Below are positions 44,901 through 52,333 of a DNA stretch of 64,000 nucleotides, one piece after another. Position numbers and translations under genes: made by a program. The stretch is from the NCBI GenBank assembly GCA_016806145.1, contig CP063166.1, forward strand, positions 6,572,001-6,636,000, read 5' to 3'. The notes under the pieces were generated by a model. The model had not been told where the DNA came from. It made no database searches and was given only the letters and a program-made list of their open reading frames with translations. This DNA comes from Variovorax paradoxus. Its GTDB lineage: Bacteria; Pseudomonadota; Gammaproteobacteria; Burkholderiales; Burkholderiaceae_C. Every line of letters begins with the position of its first letter. Within the stretch, counting starts at the first letter, position 1.

Positions 44901-47900
44901 CCACGCGCTGCAGCACCAGGTCGGCCACCGCGGTCTTCTTCGCCTGCGGGTCGATCGCGATCACGTGCGCGTTGCGCGCCGCGCCCTTGCTCACGTAGCC
45001 GGTGTCGCCGTCGACCTTGACGCCCACCAGGTAGGGCAGGTCGCTCACCAGCGTGCGCGCCTCGGCCGACACGCTGCGCCCGCCCTCGGGCTCGAAGGCC
45101 TTGGCCAGCACGTGCACCTGGTAGGTGGCGGAATCGAAGCGCGACAGCCGCAGGTCGAACTCGGCCTTGCCCTCGGCGCTGGTCTGCACGCTGCCGAGGT
45201 CGTCCACCTGCTTCTCGGCCGCGCGCTGCGGATCGAAGAAGGCGTAGTCGGCGAAGGCGCGGAACACCGGGAAGGCCGGGCTCAGCGTGAGCGTGCCCTC
45301 GACCTTGCGGTCGGGCGCGGGCGTGCCGAACAGGTTCTGCACGTCGATCAGCGCCTTCATGTCCTTCGGCTTGACCCAGCCTTCGGCGATCTCGCTGCTG
45401 AGCTTGGCCGTGACCTTGGTGCGGTCGGGCAGGAACTCCTGCACCTTCACCGTGGTGCTGCCCAGCAGCAGCCCCTGCACCTCGGGCGCGCCGGGCGAGG
45501 ACTCGCGCGGCAGGTAGAGGTTGACGGTGTAGTTGCCGGTGGGCGAGGTGTCCTGCGTGGCGTGCGCGATCTCGGCCGCGCCGCCGGGGCCGAGGCGCAG
45601 CTTCTCGCGCCGCACGCTCAGGCCGCGCGCATCGATGATCTCGGCTTCGAGCGGCAGGTCGCGCAGCGAGGTGCCCCAGTTGCCGGCCTTCACCATCATC
45701 GCGATGTGCATGGTGTCGCCCGGGCGGTAGATGCCGCGGTCGCTGAAGACGTAGGCCGTCATCTGGTTCGGCACGCCGGCCGCGCGCAGGCCGCCGACGT
45801 CGAAGCGCGAGATGTCGAGCGTGCGGTCGGTCTTGTTGAAGGGCAGGAAGCTCAGGTCGCCGTCCTTGCGCACCACCAGCACCACCGGCTGCTTCTCGCG
45901 CTGGAAGCCCGCGAGGTTGGGCAGCTTCGCGCGGCCCGTGGCATCGGTGGCCTGCGACGCCACGATCATGCCGTTGCGGCCCCACACCTCGACCAGCGCG
46001 CCGCCCACGGGCTGGCCATTGGCGATGCTCTGCACGAACACGTCGCGCATGCCGTCGAGCGACTTCTTGGCGACGATGCCCAGGTCGGTGACCAGCACCA
46101 GCCGCTCGTCCTTCTGGTCCTCGGGGTTGCCGCTCTCGGGATTGCCCTCGTCCCCGCCGGACGATTGCTGCTCCTCGTCCTCGGACGACGCCTCGGCGGC
46201 GTCCGCTTCGCCCTCGGGCTTCTTCTTCGCCTTGGGATCGAAGCCCTGCACCTTGAGCAGGAACACGCCGCGCCGGTCGCTGATGTCGCTGCGCAGGTAC
46301 TCGGCGAAATCGACCGTCTCGTAGTGCGCCTTGCCGGGCGGAATGGCCAGCGGGATCTGCTTCTCGAAGCGATCGACCAGGTTGTCGGTGCCGAGGCCGC
46401 CGTAGAACTTGGGATGCGAGAAATCGCCGTTGCTCTGCGTCACCAGGTGCTGCAGCTGCTGCGGCAGCAGGCGCCCGATCTCGACGCGCACGCCCGGCAG
46501 GTCGCGCACCAGGATCGGCAGCTTGCGCTCGCCCGACAGCGCGAGCAGCGAGCCCTGGCTCATGATCGTGAGCTCGGGCGCGAAGGTCTTGAGCAGCTGC
46601 ACGCTCTGGAAGGCCGTGCCGAGCTGGTAGCCGCCGGGCGTCTTCAGGCCCTTGGCCACGCGCACCAGCAGGTAGCGCCCGCCCTCGGCCTGCGGCAGGC
46701 GGAAGCTGACCGTCTCGGTCACCTCGCGCTCGCTGGCGATGGGCTGCAGGCCGATCTTCTTCGCGCGGCGCAGCACCGCGTCGGTGATCTTCGCGGGATC
46801 GGCGGACCAGTCGAACTTGTCTTCGGGATCGCCCTTGGGATCTTCGGTGGCCGGCAGCAGCCAGGCCTGCACCAGGCGCGCCATCTCGCGCTCGTGCACC
46901 GGCATCGAGGCGCTGACGTGCATCACGTGCTCGGGCTCGCCGTTCTCGCCGGTGACGATGGTGGGCTCGACGCTCGCGATGTCGAGGCTGAAGAGGCCGG
47001 GGATGTCGACCGCGCGCGAGACGTCGTTGCGCTGGCCCGGGCCACCCTTCTGCGCCACCGCGCCGGAAGTGAGGCTCAGCAGCACGGGGCGGGTCTTCTC
47101 GGGAATGGGCAGGGGCTCGGACTGGACCGTGGCCGTGAGGCGCAGCTTGTCGTAGCTGACCGTGAACTTCTCGCTCGCGCACTTGCCGACGCTGAAGAAC
47201 GAGCTGCTGCAGGCCTGGTCGTAGGTGAGCACCAGCCGCTTCTCGAACTCGGCGCTGTTCACGGGATGCGAGAAGCGCACCTGGAACAGCGCGCGCCGCA
47301 CGTTGGCCTGCACCGGGTCCTGGTAGAACTCGGCGCCGGCGATGCGGGCGCTGAACTCGGCCGAGCTGAATTCGTACTTGCGCTGCTCGATCTCGATGTG
47401 CGGCGCGAGCGCGTCCTTCGAGAGCTGCACCTTGTAGGCCTGGCCCACCGGCCAGTCCTGCGTGGGCACGAACTCCAGCTTCTTGGCATCGGTCCAGATC
47501 CAGCGCCCCGCGATGGCGGGCTCGATGCCGACACCAACCGCTTCCTGGCCGACACGCGCGATGGGCGCGACCGAGGCCGAGAAGTTGATCACGACCGGAT
47601 TGGGCCCCTTGTCGAGCTCGATCTGCGTGCGCGGCGGCGGCACGACCTGCGCGGTCGCCACGATGGGCTCGACGCGATCGGGCGTGAGGCCATGCCACCA
47701 CTTCAGGAGCTGCGGGCTGGCCATCCAGCCCGCGAACGCCAGCAACACCAGCAGCAGCACCCAGACGAGCCGCTGCTGCAGCCATTGCAGTCCCAGCAGC
47801 AGCAGCGCGCCCGCGATGCGCAGCCAGCCCGGGGGTCGCCAGGAACCGATGAGCCCGCGTGCGAGCGGGCGCAGGAAGCCGAGCGCGCGGCTCAGCCCGG

Positions 47901-47952
47901 TGAAGAGCACGTCGCTGAGCGACGCGAGTTTTCGATTGGCAACTTGAAGCAT
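41929..47952 (-). CDS. Bacterial alpha-2-macroglobulin (protease-trapping, thioester type)
   Basis: A very large periplasmic protein of 2007 residues, longer than E. coli YfhM (~1650). An N-terminal anchor helix (RLVWVLLLVLLAFAGWMASP, residues ~60-80) replaces the usual lipobox; there is no lipidation Cys. It has the MG-domain repeats, a bait-region-like acidic stretch with many Glu/Ser/Asp residues around residues 575-610, and the thioester HGCTEQ with Cys1522 and Gln1525. The thioester domain and a receptor-like C-terminal region follow. An attacking protease cleaves the bait and is trapped covalently. It is coupled to pbpC. The GGGGGAG upstream of the ATG is a strong ribosome-binding site. 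Confidence 0.94.
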   Translation of the reverse strand: MLQVANRKLASLSDVLFTGLSRALGFLRPLARGLIGSWRPPGWLRIAGALLLLGLQWLQQRLVWVLLLVLLAFAGWMASPQLLKWWHGLTPDRVEPIVATAQVVPPPRTQIELDKGPNPVVINFSASVAPIARVGQEAVGVGIEPAIAGRWIWTDAKKLEFVPTQDWPVGQAYKVQLSKDALAPHIEIEQRKYEFSSAEFSARIAGAEFYQDPVQANVRRALFQVRFSHPVNSAEFEKRLVLTYDQACSSSFFSVGKCASEKFTVSYDKLRLTATVQSEPLPIPEKTRPVLLSLTSGAVAQKGGPGQRNDVSRAVDIPGLFSLDIASVEPTIVTGENGEPEHVMHVSASMPVHEREMARLVQAWLLPATEDPKGDPEDKFDWSADPAKITDAVLRRAKKIGLQPIASEREVTETVSFRLPQAEGGRYLLVRVAKGLKTPGGYQLGTAFQSVQLLKTFAPELTIMSQGSLLALSGERKLPILVRDLPGVRVEIGRLLPQQLQHLVTQSNGDFSHPKFYGGLGTDNLVDRFEKQIPLAIPPGKAHYETVDFAEYLRSDISDRRGVFLLKVQGFDPKAKKKPEGEADAAEASSEDEEQQSSGGDEGNPESGNPEDQKDERLVLVTDLGIVAKKSLDGMRDVFVQSIANGQPVGGALVEVWGRNGMIVASQATDATGRAKLPNLAGFQREKQPVVLVVRKDGDLSFLPFNKTDRTLDISRFDVGGLRAAGVPNQMTAYVFSDRGIYRPGDTMHIAMMVKAGNWGTSLRDLPLEAEIIDARGLSVRREKLRLGPGGAAEIAHATQDTSPTGNYTVNLYLPRESSPGAPEVQGLLLGSTTVKVQEFLPDRTKVTAKLSSEIAEGWVKPKDMKALIDVQNLFGTPAPDRKVEGTLTLSPAFPVFRAFADYAFFDPQRAAEKQVDDLGSVQTSAEGKAEFDLRLSRFDSATYQVHVLAKAFEPEGGRSVSAEARTLVSDLPYLVGVKVDGDTGYVSKGAARNAHVIAIDPQAKKTAVADLVLQRVERKVLSVLIKQDNGLYRYESRRKEIVLDEKPLAIGAAGNNVALDTGTPGNFAYVVRNAGGLELNRVEYSVAGNANVSRSLDRNAELQLTLDRKDYEPGQEIEVSIRAPYVGAGLITIERDKVYAHAWFKTDKTASVQKIVLPKDFEGTGYINVHFVRDPASDEVYMSPLSYGVVPFATSLSKRTANLQLTSTELVKPGQTVKMKLTSDQPTRAVVFAVDEGILQVARYKTPDPLKHFFQKRALEVGTLQTLDLILPEFKKLMQGAAPGGDGEGELGKHLNPFKRKRDKPVAYWSGLVDVNGSREFSYTVPESFNGSLRVMAVAVNDETTAAKSTRTTVRGDMVILPNAPLAMAPGDTVEVGVGLANNIAGSGKEAPIALTLTASGGLEVVGDATQTLKVNERGEASTKFNVRAKPGEQAVLGSSALVFTSTHKNFSARLATEVSVRPASPFVSLVQAGSFQRSGEIASKGDFYPNFRRSDLAVSAAPWAFATGLMQYLEAYPHGCTEQITSQTFPAVLLAGRPELLKEMARGRAADQGPLPEARKTLERYLVQLRARQTADGGFSLWPGAGADPFATLYAVHLLVEARDHKLPVPQDLLQRANTYLQGWLGSGDSSLDGWRQRTQAAYLLTRQGIVVPAALANLRESWRNQQVKQTAGWSDDLGAVYLAASYQLVKQEQVANELLNPVWADLLARSEKNQRRNVWGRYYDPLVHDSMMLHLVGRHFPARLKTLKPAVWEGMAGMVRDGWYNSLSSAAMLMAVDAYFDAVAQNAEGKLTASAIDAQGKAAALALGAVNPVARAAVPAGTAKLGLANDSDFNLYYSWTEQGFERKQPDTAVNQGLEVFHEVLDAKGNPVTKAKLGEEVTVRVRVRSLERPQIADVALVDLLPGGLEPVLQAVGDDAEGENADAPVWKKRLGGNGSWKVQYADIREDRVVFYGSVDKNLLEVTYKARATNVGDFVVPAAYGEAMYDRRIYARSAGARFQVVAN

Positions 47953-48067
47953 GGAAGCTCCCCCGGTGTTTTTGTTGGCGCCTGGCAGTCTCCAGGCTGT
48001 CTGTGAAGCAATCGCGGCGTGTGTGAAGTCTGCGTGAAAACCGCACGGGCGCGCACCCCGGCCCGGT

Positions 48068-48544
48068 TCAGGGCGAGAGCGCGGGCTTGTTCACCATGAG
48101 CCAGAAGACCAGGACCATGGCCACGAAGGCGGGATAGCCGAGCCACTCCCACCAGCGTTGGTGGCGCGCGTACAGCGGCGGCAGCGGCTGGCCGTCGCGG
48201 TGCGCCTGCCCGGCGATCGCGGCCATGCGGATCTGCAGCCACACCACGGGCAGCCAGCACGCGCCCGCGAACACGAAGAGGCCCAGCGACAACGCGAGCC
48301 ATGGCGTCGACAGCGGCCAGCCCGCCATGTGGGCGAGCGCGAAGCCGGTGGCCGGCTGCAGGATCACGGTGGGCGTGGTGAACCACCAGTCGGCGCGCAC
48401 CACCAGCCGGCTCACCACCGCCTGCGCCGCCACGCTGCCGCTGCGGTTGGCGAAGAACATGTAGAAGGCCGATCCCAGCCCGGTGCCGACCATCAGCACG
48501 CTCGAGACGATGTGCAGCCACTTGAGGACCAGGTAGCTGTTCAT
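48068..48544 (-). CDS. DUF2269 family membrane protein
   Basis: A 158-residue inner-membrane protein with four helices; it starts MNSYLVLKWLHIVSSVLMVG, which has a His in the first helix as in other DUF2269 proteins. A second conserved His lies in GFALAHMAGW. DUF2269 proteins are predicted heme- or quinone-associated membrane proteins of unknown role. The ATG overlaps the DoxX stop by 4 bases. It is the last gene of the minus-strand block; 115 bases with no gene lie between it and the alpha-2-macroglobulin start. Confidence 0.83.
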   Translation of the reverse strand: MNSYLVLKWLHIVSSVLMVGTGLGSAFYMFFANRSGSVAAQAVVSRLVVRADWWFTTPTVILQPATGFALAHMAGWPLSTPWLALSLGLFVFAGACWLPVVWLQIRMAAIAGQAHRDGQPLPPLYARHQRWWEWLGYPAFVAMVLVFWLMVNKPALSP

Positions 48545-48918
48545 GGCACGGCGCGCCGGTACAGGTGCCACAGCAGCGCGGCGATCGGCAGGTTCTTGAG
48601 CAGCGGCCCCAGCGGATGCAGCCACAGCGCCGGCTGCAGGCCGGTGGCGACCGCCGTCATGAGCAACAGCAGGCCGAGCGCCGCGAGGTAGCTGGCGCGG
48701 CCCGGCCGCCACCACAGCGCGAGGCCGACGACGAGGTCGGCCGCCGCGCCACCGACGATCAGCAGTTGCACCAGCCAGGGCGGCGAGGCGATACCGGCCT
48801 CGGCCAGCACCCGGCGGCTCTGGCCGTCGAGTTCGACGATGCTGACGACGGCCGTGACCAGCCAGACCGCGACGAGGCTCAGGCGCAGCAGGCGGTCGTC
48901 GTCGGCCCCCTGCCTCAT
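48541..48918 (-). CDS. DoxX-like membrane protein
   Basis: A 125-residue protein with four hydrophobic helices: LRLSLVAVWLVTAVVSIVEL, LVQLLIVGGAAADLVVGLAL, YLAALGLLLLMTAVATGL and a final LKNLPIAALLWHLYRR. The pattern fits DoxX-like proteins, which act in membrane redox or quinone processes. Function here is unknown. Both start and stop overlap neighbours by 4 bases, so it is translated with the SRPBCC and DUF2269 genes. Confidence 0.78.
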   Translation of the reverse strand: MRQGADDDRLLRLSLVAVWLVTAVVSIVELDGQSRRVLAEAGIASPPWLVQLLIVGGAAADLVVGLALWWRPGRASYLAALGLLLLMTAVATGLQPALWLHPLGPLLKNLPIAALLWHLYRRAVP

Positions 48919-49421
48919 GCCCGCGCGCTCCCGTGCTGCGTGCGCTGCCAGTCGACGACTTCCTGCGCATGGACCGCCAGGAACGCATGCATGCGCGCAA
49001 AGCGCCGCCGGGTCTGCCGCGCGAAGGCCCGGGCGACGATCGGTTGCAGCAACCAGCGCAGGGCCCTCGGCCCCGCCTCGATGGTGTAGGTGTAGATCAG
49101 CACGGAGCGGCCGGGCTCGGTGTCGCGGTGCCGCATGGACGCGGCCCAGCGATCGAACGGGAAGGAACGGCCGATCATCGAGGCGGCGGCCAGGTGCGGA
49201 CGGTCGAAGCTCACGAAGCGGGTTCGCATCGACAGCCCGCGCAGCCAGCCATGGCCCACGTTCTCGGTCTCGGCGCCGACGAAGGGGCACGGCGCGCCGC
49301 CCACCACCCGGGCATCGCCGACCAGCGAGTCCCAGCGCGCGCGCCACACGTGGTAGTGGAAGGTGTCGAAGACCACGTCGGCCGGCGCCGGCATGTCGAA
49401 CTCAAGCCGCTCGTGCGCCAT
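48915..49421 (-). CDS. SRPBCC-fold protein
   Basis: A 168-residue soluble protein of the START/SRPBCC lipid- or ligand-binding fold. It starts MAHERLEFDMPAPADVVFDTF, where the PAPADVVFD element opens many SRPBCC domains; ALIYTYTIEAGPRALRWLLQ-like strands and a final long helix follow. Such proteins bind hydrophobic ligands in a cavity. It overlaps the saccharopine-dehydrogenase-like gene upstream by 20 bases and DoxX by 4, so it is part of the coupled unit. Confidence 0.75.
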   Translation of the reverse strand: MAHERLEFDMPAPADVVFDTFHYHVWRARWDSLVGDARVVGGAPCPFVGAETENVGHGWLRGLSMRTRFVSFDRPHLAAASMIGRSFPFDRWAASMRHRDTEPGRSVLIYTYTIEAGPRALRWLLQPIVARAFARQTRRRFARMHAFLAVHAQEVVDWQRTQHGSARA

Positions 49422-50520
49422 CGTCGACCACGTCCGTCACCATGCCCCAGCGCGCGAACTCGGGCTCGAACTCCCGCAGCGCGAGCAGCCCCATGCAGGC
49501 CTGCGCGCCCATCGGCAGCGCATCGCCGCGCGCGAGCCGGCGCGCCAGCAGGATGGCGGCCATGCAGGGAATCTCCGGCCCATGGTTGTCGTCGGCCGCG
49601 ATGTGCCAGGCGCGGTGCGCGGCGGCGCCTCGTGCGTCGATGCCTTCGACGCGCACCACCATGCCGCCGAGCGCGCTGCCGAACGCATCGAACAGGCCGC
49701 CCGTGGCATGCAGCAGCCGCGCCAGCTTCTGCGGCGCGGGCAGCAGGCCGATGCGGCGCAGGGCCGCCAGGAAGGCGAAGGCCTGCTGCGTGAGGCCGAC
49801 CTCGAACGCGGCGCGGAACATCACCGACTGCACGCCCGGATGGCGCGCCGGGAAGAGTTCGAGATCGGGGATGTCGCACAGCGCGCCGCGGCGCGGGCGC
49901 ATGCGCGCGAAGCGCACGGGCGAGGGTCTGGCCCAGCCGGGCTGCTCGGTCCAGCGGCCTTGCTGCCAGACGCGGATCGGCGCGCCGCAGTAGGCGAGCA
50001 CGCCCGCGAGCGTGGCCTCGCCGCGCGGCGCGCCCTGGGCCGGCGCGATGCAGATGTCGATGCCGCGGATGCCCTGCCAACCGGCCGCGAGCTGGTCGAC
50101 CACGGCCGAGGAAAGCGCCGGCACGGTGCTCGCGCCGGTGACGGCCGTGCGGCCCGCGCCGCGAAAGACGCCGTCGAGCGCCGCGGGAAAGTCGCAGACG
50201 AAGCGGCGGCCGTCGGCCAGGTCGATGTAGTGCGCGCCGGCGGCGGCCACCGCCCGCGGCACGCGGTAGTCCTGGTTCTGGAACGGACCGGCCGTGTGGA
50301 TGACGAGCTCGACGCCGAGCTCGCGCAAGCCCCGCGCGAAATCCTGCGACTGCGCATCGACGCGGACGGCGCGCGCCCCGTCCGCCAACGATTGCACGAA
50401 GGCCGTGGCCCGTTCGAGATCGCGCCCGCCCACCAGCAGCTCGATGGCGTCATCGGTGGCCAGCGCGCGGCTGATGCGCGCGCCGAAGTTGCCGTAGCCG
50501 CCGAGCACCAGCGTCTTCAT
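49402..50520 (-). CDS. Saccharopine-dehydrogenase-family NADP-binding protein
   Basis: A 372-residue oxidoreductase-like protein. A Rossmann motif opens the chain (KTLVLGGYGNFGARISRAL), then ELLVGGRDLERATAFVQSLA and VELVIHTAGPFQNQDYRVPR. The family contains saccharopine reductases, carboxynorspermidine synthases and lipid-modifying reductases. A link to polyamines is tempting because a spermidine-synthase-like gene lies two genes upstream, but the sequence does not decide it. It overlaps the FAD protein gene upstream by 4 bases. Confidence 0.8.
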   Translation of the reverse strand: MKTLVLGGYGNFGARISRALATDDAIELLVGGRDLERATAFVQSLADGARAVRVDAQSQDFARGLRELGVELVIHTAGPFQNQDYRVPRAVAAAGAHYIDLADGRRFVCDFPAALDGVFRGAGRTAVTGASTVPALSSAVVDQLAAGWQGIRGIDICIAPAQGAPRGEATLAGVLAYCGAPIRVWQQGRWTEQPGWARPSPVRFARMRPRRGALCDIPDLELFPARHPGVQSVMFRAAFEVGLTQQAFAFLAALRRIGLLPAPQKLARLLHATGGLFDAFGSALGGMVVRVEGIDARGAAAHRAWHIAADDNHGPEIPCMAAILLARRLARGDALPMGAQACMGLLALREFEPEFARWGMVTDVVDDGARAA

Positions 50521-52154
50521 GCCAGGCTCGCTCCGGCCACGTGCCCGCGCGTGAAGGCTTCCTCGAAGATCGAATAGCCCGACCAGTCGGCATGCGCGAA
50601 CGACAGCCGGCCCGCGATCACGCTGCCGCGGTGCGCATCGTCGGGCGCGGTGCGCTGCGAACCGATCTGCGCCAGCAGGCCGGGCCGCGGAATGGCCATG
50701 GCGTGCCCGTAGCGCGTGATCTCGATGCGCGTGGCCAGCGCGGGCAGGTCGGGGTGCGGCACCGAGAGCTCGGCCAGCAAGTCGTCGCGCCAGCCGGTCC
50801 AGGGCCGCTCGAGCAGCAGGCGGCGGCCGTCGCCCTCGTCGTAGCGGCTCGGGCCCAGCGGGCGATACCAGCTCAGCACGGTGCCGCGCGGCGTGGGGTC
50901 GAGCGTCTGGTGGCGCGCATCGACATAGCCGAGGCCGCGCGTGCCGTAGACCACGTTGTCCCAGCTCGGCGCGGCGCCGGGGCGGTCGACCAGCGGGCCG
51001 CGCAGGTGCACGTTGGCCACCAGCCAGGGCGCATGGCGCACGTGCGCGGCGGCATGCGCGAGCACCGCGGGCGCGTTCTCGACCACGCGCGCGGCGACGA
51101 ACACCGGCAGCGCGACGATGCAATGCGCGGCCTGCCAGCGCACCAGCGATTGCGAGGCGGCATCCCAGGCATCGACCTCGACGCCGCCGCGCAGCTCGGC
51201 GATGCGCACGACCACCTGGCCCGTGCGCAGCCGTTCGCCCAATGGCTTGGCCAGCTGCTTCGTGAGCCAGCCGTTGCCCTCGGGCCAGGTCAGCACGCCG
51301 TCGCGCTCGGGGTTGGTGTCGTTGGCGCTGCCCGACGGATCGCCGGGCGCGTGAAAGCCGTGTCGGCTCGCGAAATAGTGGATGCCGGCCCAGGCCGAGA
51401 CCTGCTCGATGCCCGCGCCGTAGTCGTCGCGGCAGCAGTAGTCGAGGTACCAGCGCAGGTGCTCGTCGCTGAAGCCCTCGCGGTCGAGCCAGGCCGAGAA
51501 GGCCTGCGCATCGAGCGCCAGCAGCTCGGGCGTGACCGCGACCTTGAGCGTGGGAATGGCGAAGTGGGCCGCATGCTGGAGCGCGTCGATGCGCTGCGCG
51601 AAGCGGCGGTACTGCGCCTGCGTGTCGGCGCCCACGCCATGCACCGGCAGCAGGCCGTCCTGCCACTCGCCGTGGAAGAACAGCCGCTCCTGCGGGCTGT
51701 GGCACAGCGTGCGCTCGTCGTATTCCCAGCGGCCGGCCACGCGCCGGCGCAGGCCGAGTTCTTCGAGCAGGTCCTGCACCTCGCGCGCATCGTCGCCGGG
51801 CACCGGCAGGTAGTGCGCGCCGAGCGGGCAGGCGATGCCGTTGACCATGCCGCCGCGCGCATTGCCGCCCGCGCTGTCCTCGAGCTCGAGCAGCGCGAAG
51901 TCGTCGATGCCCGCGAGCCGCAGCGCACGCGCCGCAGCGAGCCCCGCGACGCCACCACCGGCGATCAGCACGCGGGTCTTGCGGGTGCTCGCGGGCGCGC
52001 GCGACTTCAGCGTGCCGTCGCGCATCGCGTGGCCGCGCGCCATGTCGATGCCGGTGAAGCCGCCTTCGATGGGTGGCGGCGCATCGCAGCCGGCGAGCGC
52101 GAGCGCACCGGCGGCGCCGACCGTGCCGAGGAAGCTGCGTCGCCTCATGCCCAT
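50517..52154 (-). CDS. Exported FAD-dependent amine-oxidase-like protein (Tat lipoprotein)
   Basis: A 545-residue flavoprotein. The N-terminus MGMRRRSFLGTVGAAGALAL has a twin-arginine motif, and the next residues form a lipobox (ALAGC), so it is folded, exported and lipid-anchored. A Rossmann FAD motif, RVLIAGGGVAGLAAARALRL, and the NAD_binding_8/amine-oxidase GGNARGG follow. The substrate is unknown: phytoene desaturase-like, amine oxidase or protoporphyrinogen-like reactions are possible. It is downstream of the spermidine synthase gene with a 179-base gap that looks like an intergenic repeat. A GAGG lies 10 bases before the ATG at 52154. Confidence 0.83.
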   Translation of the reverse strand: MGMRRRSFLGTVGAAGALALAGCDAPPPIEGGFTGIDMARGHAMRDGTLKSRAPASTRKTRVLIAGGGVAGLAAARALRLAGIDDFALLELEDSAGGNARGGMVNGIACPLGAHYLPVPGDDAREVQDLLEELGLRRRVAGRWEYDERTLCHSPQERLFFHGEWQDGLLPVHGVGADTQAQYRRFAQRIDALQHAAHFAIPTLKVAVTPELLALDAQAFSAWLDREGFSDEHLRWYLDYCCRDDYGAGIEQVSAWAGIHYFASRHGFHAPGDPSGSANDTNPERDGVLTWPEGNGWLTKQLAKPLGERLRTGQVVVRIAELRGGVEVDAWDAASQSLVRWQAAHCIVALPVFVAARVVENAPAVLAHAAAHVRHAPWLVANVHLRGPLVDRPGAAPSWDNVVYGTRGLGYVDARHQTLDPTPRGTVLSWYRPLGPSRYDEGDGRRLLLERPWTGWRDDLLAELSVPHPDLPALATRIEITRYGHAMAIPRPGLLAQIGSQRTAPDDAHRGSVIAGRLSFAHADWSGYSIFEEAFTRGHVAGASLA

Positions 52155-52333
52155 GTCGCCATCACCTCGCCGAGGCAACGAACTGAGCCCGACCTGCGGT
52201 CTGCCAAGGGACCGCGTAGCGCGGCCTGTTCGGGAGACACCGTGGAACCGGCTTTGCCGGGCCACGGGTGTCGCCCCCGGTGAGGGGGTTGGCGAAGCGG
52301 CACGCAGTGCCGCGCAGCCTGGGGGAGGACCAT
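52155..52333. repeat. Intergenic repeat-like element
   Basis: A 179-base gap between two minus-strand genes, rich in small inverted repeats: GCGGCAC-GCA-GTGCCGC is perfect, and CCGCGTAGCGCGG and GGAACCGGCTTTGCCGG-like pairs are partial. Its pattern and composition resemble dispersed intergenic repeats of Comamonadaceae, an impression from memory. No second copy was seen in this window. It would interrupt the otherwise coupled block. Confidence 0.42.

Noticed and set aside
41908..48006. A plus-strand open frame of about 2000 codons opposite the alpha-2-macroglobulin gene
   Set aside because: It is a low-complexity Arg/His/Leu/Val translation with no domain, running antisense to a gene with a clear thioester motif. 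It is a by-product of high G+C.
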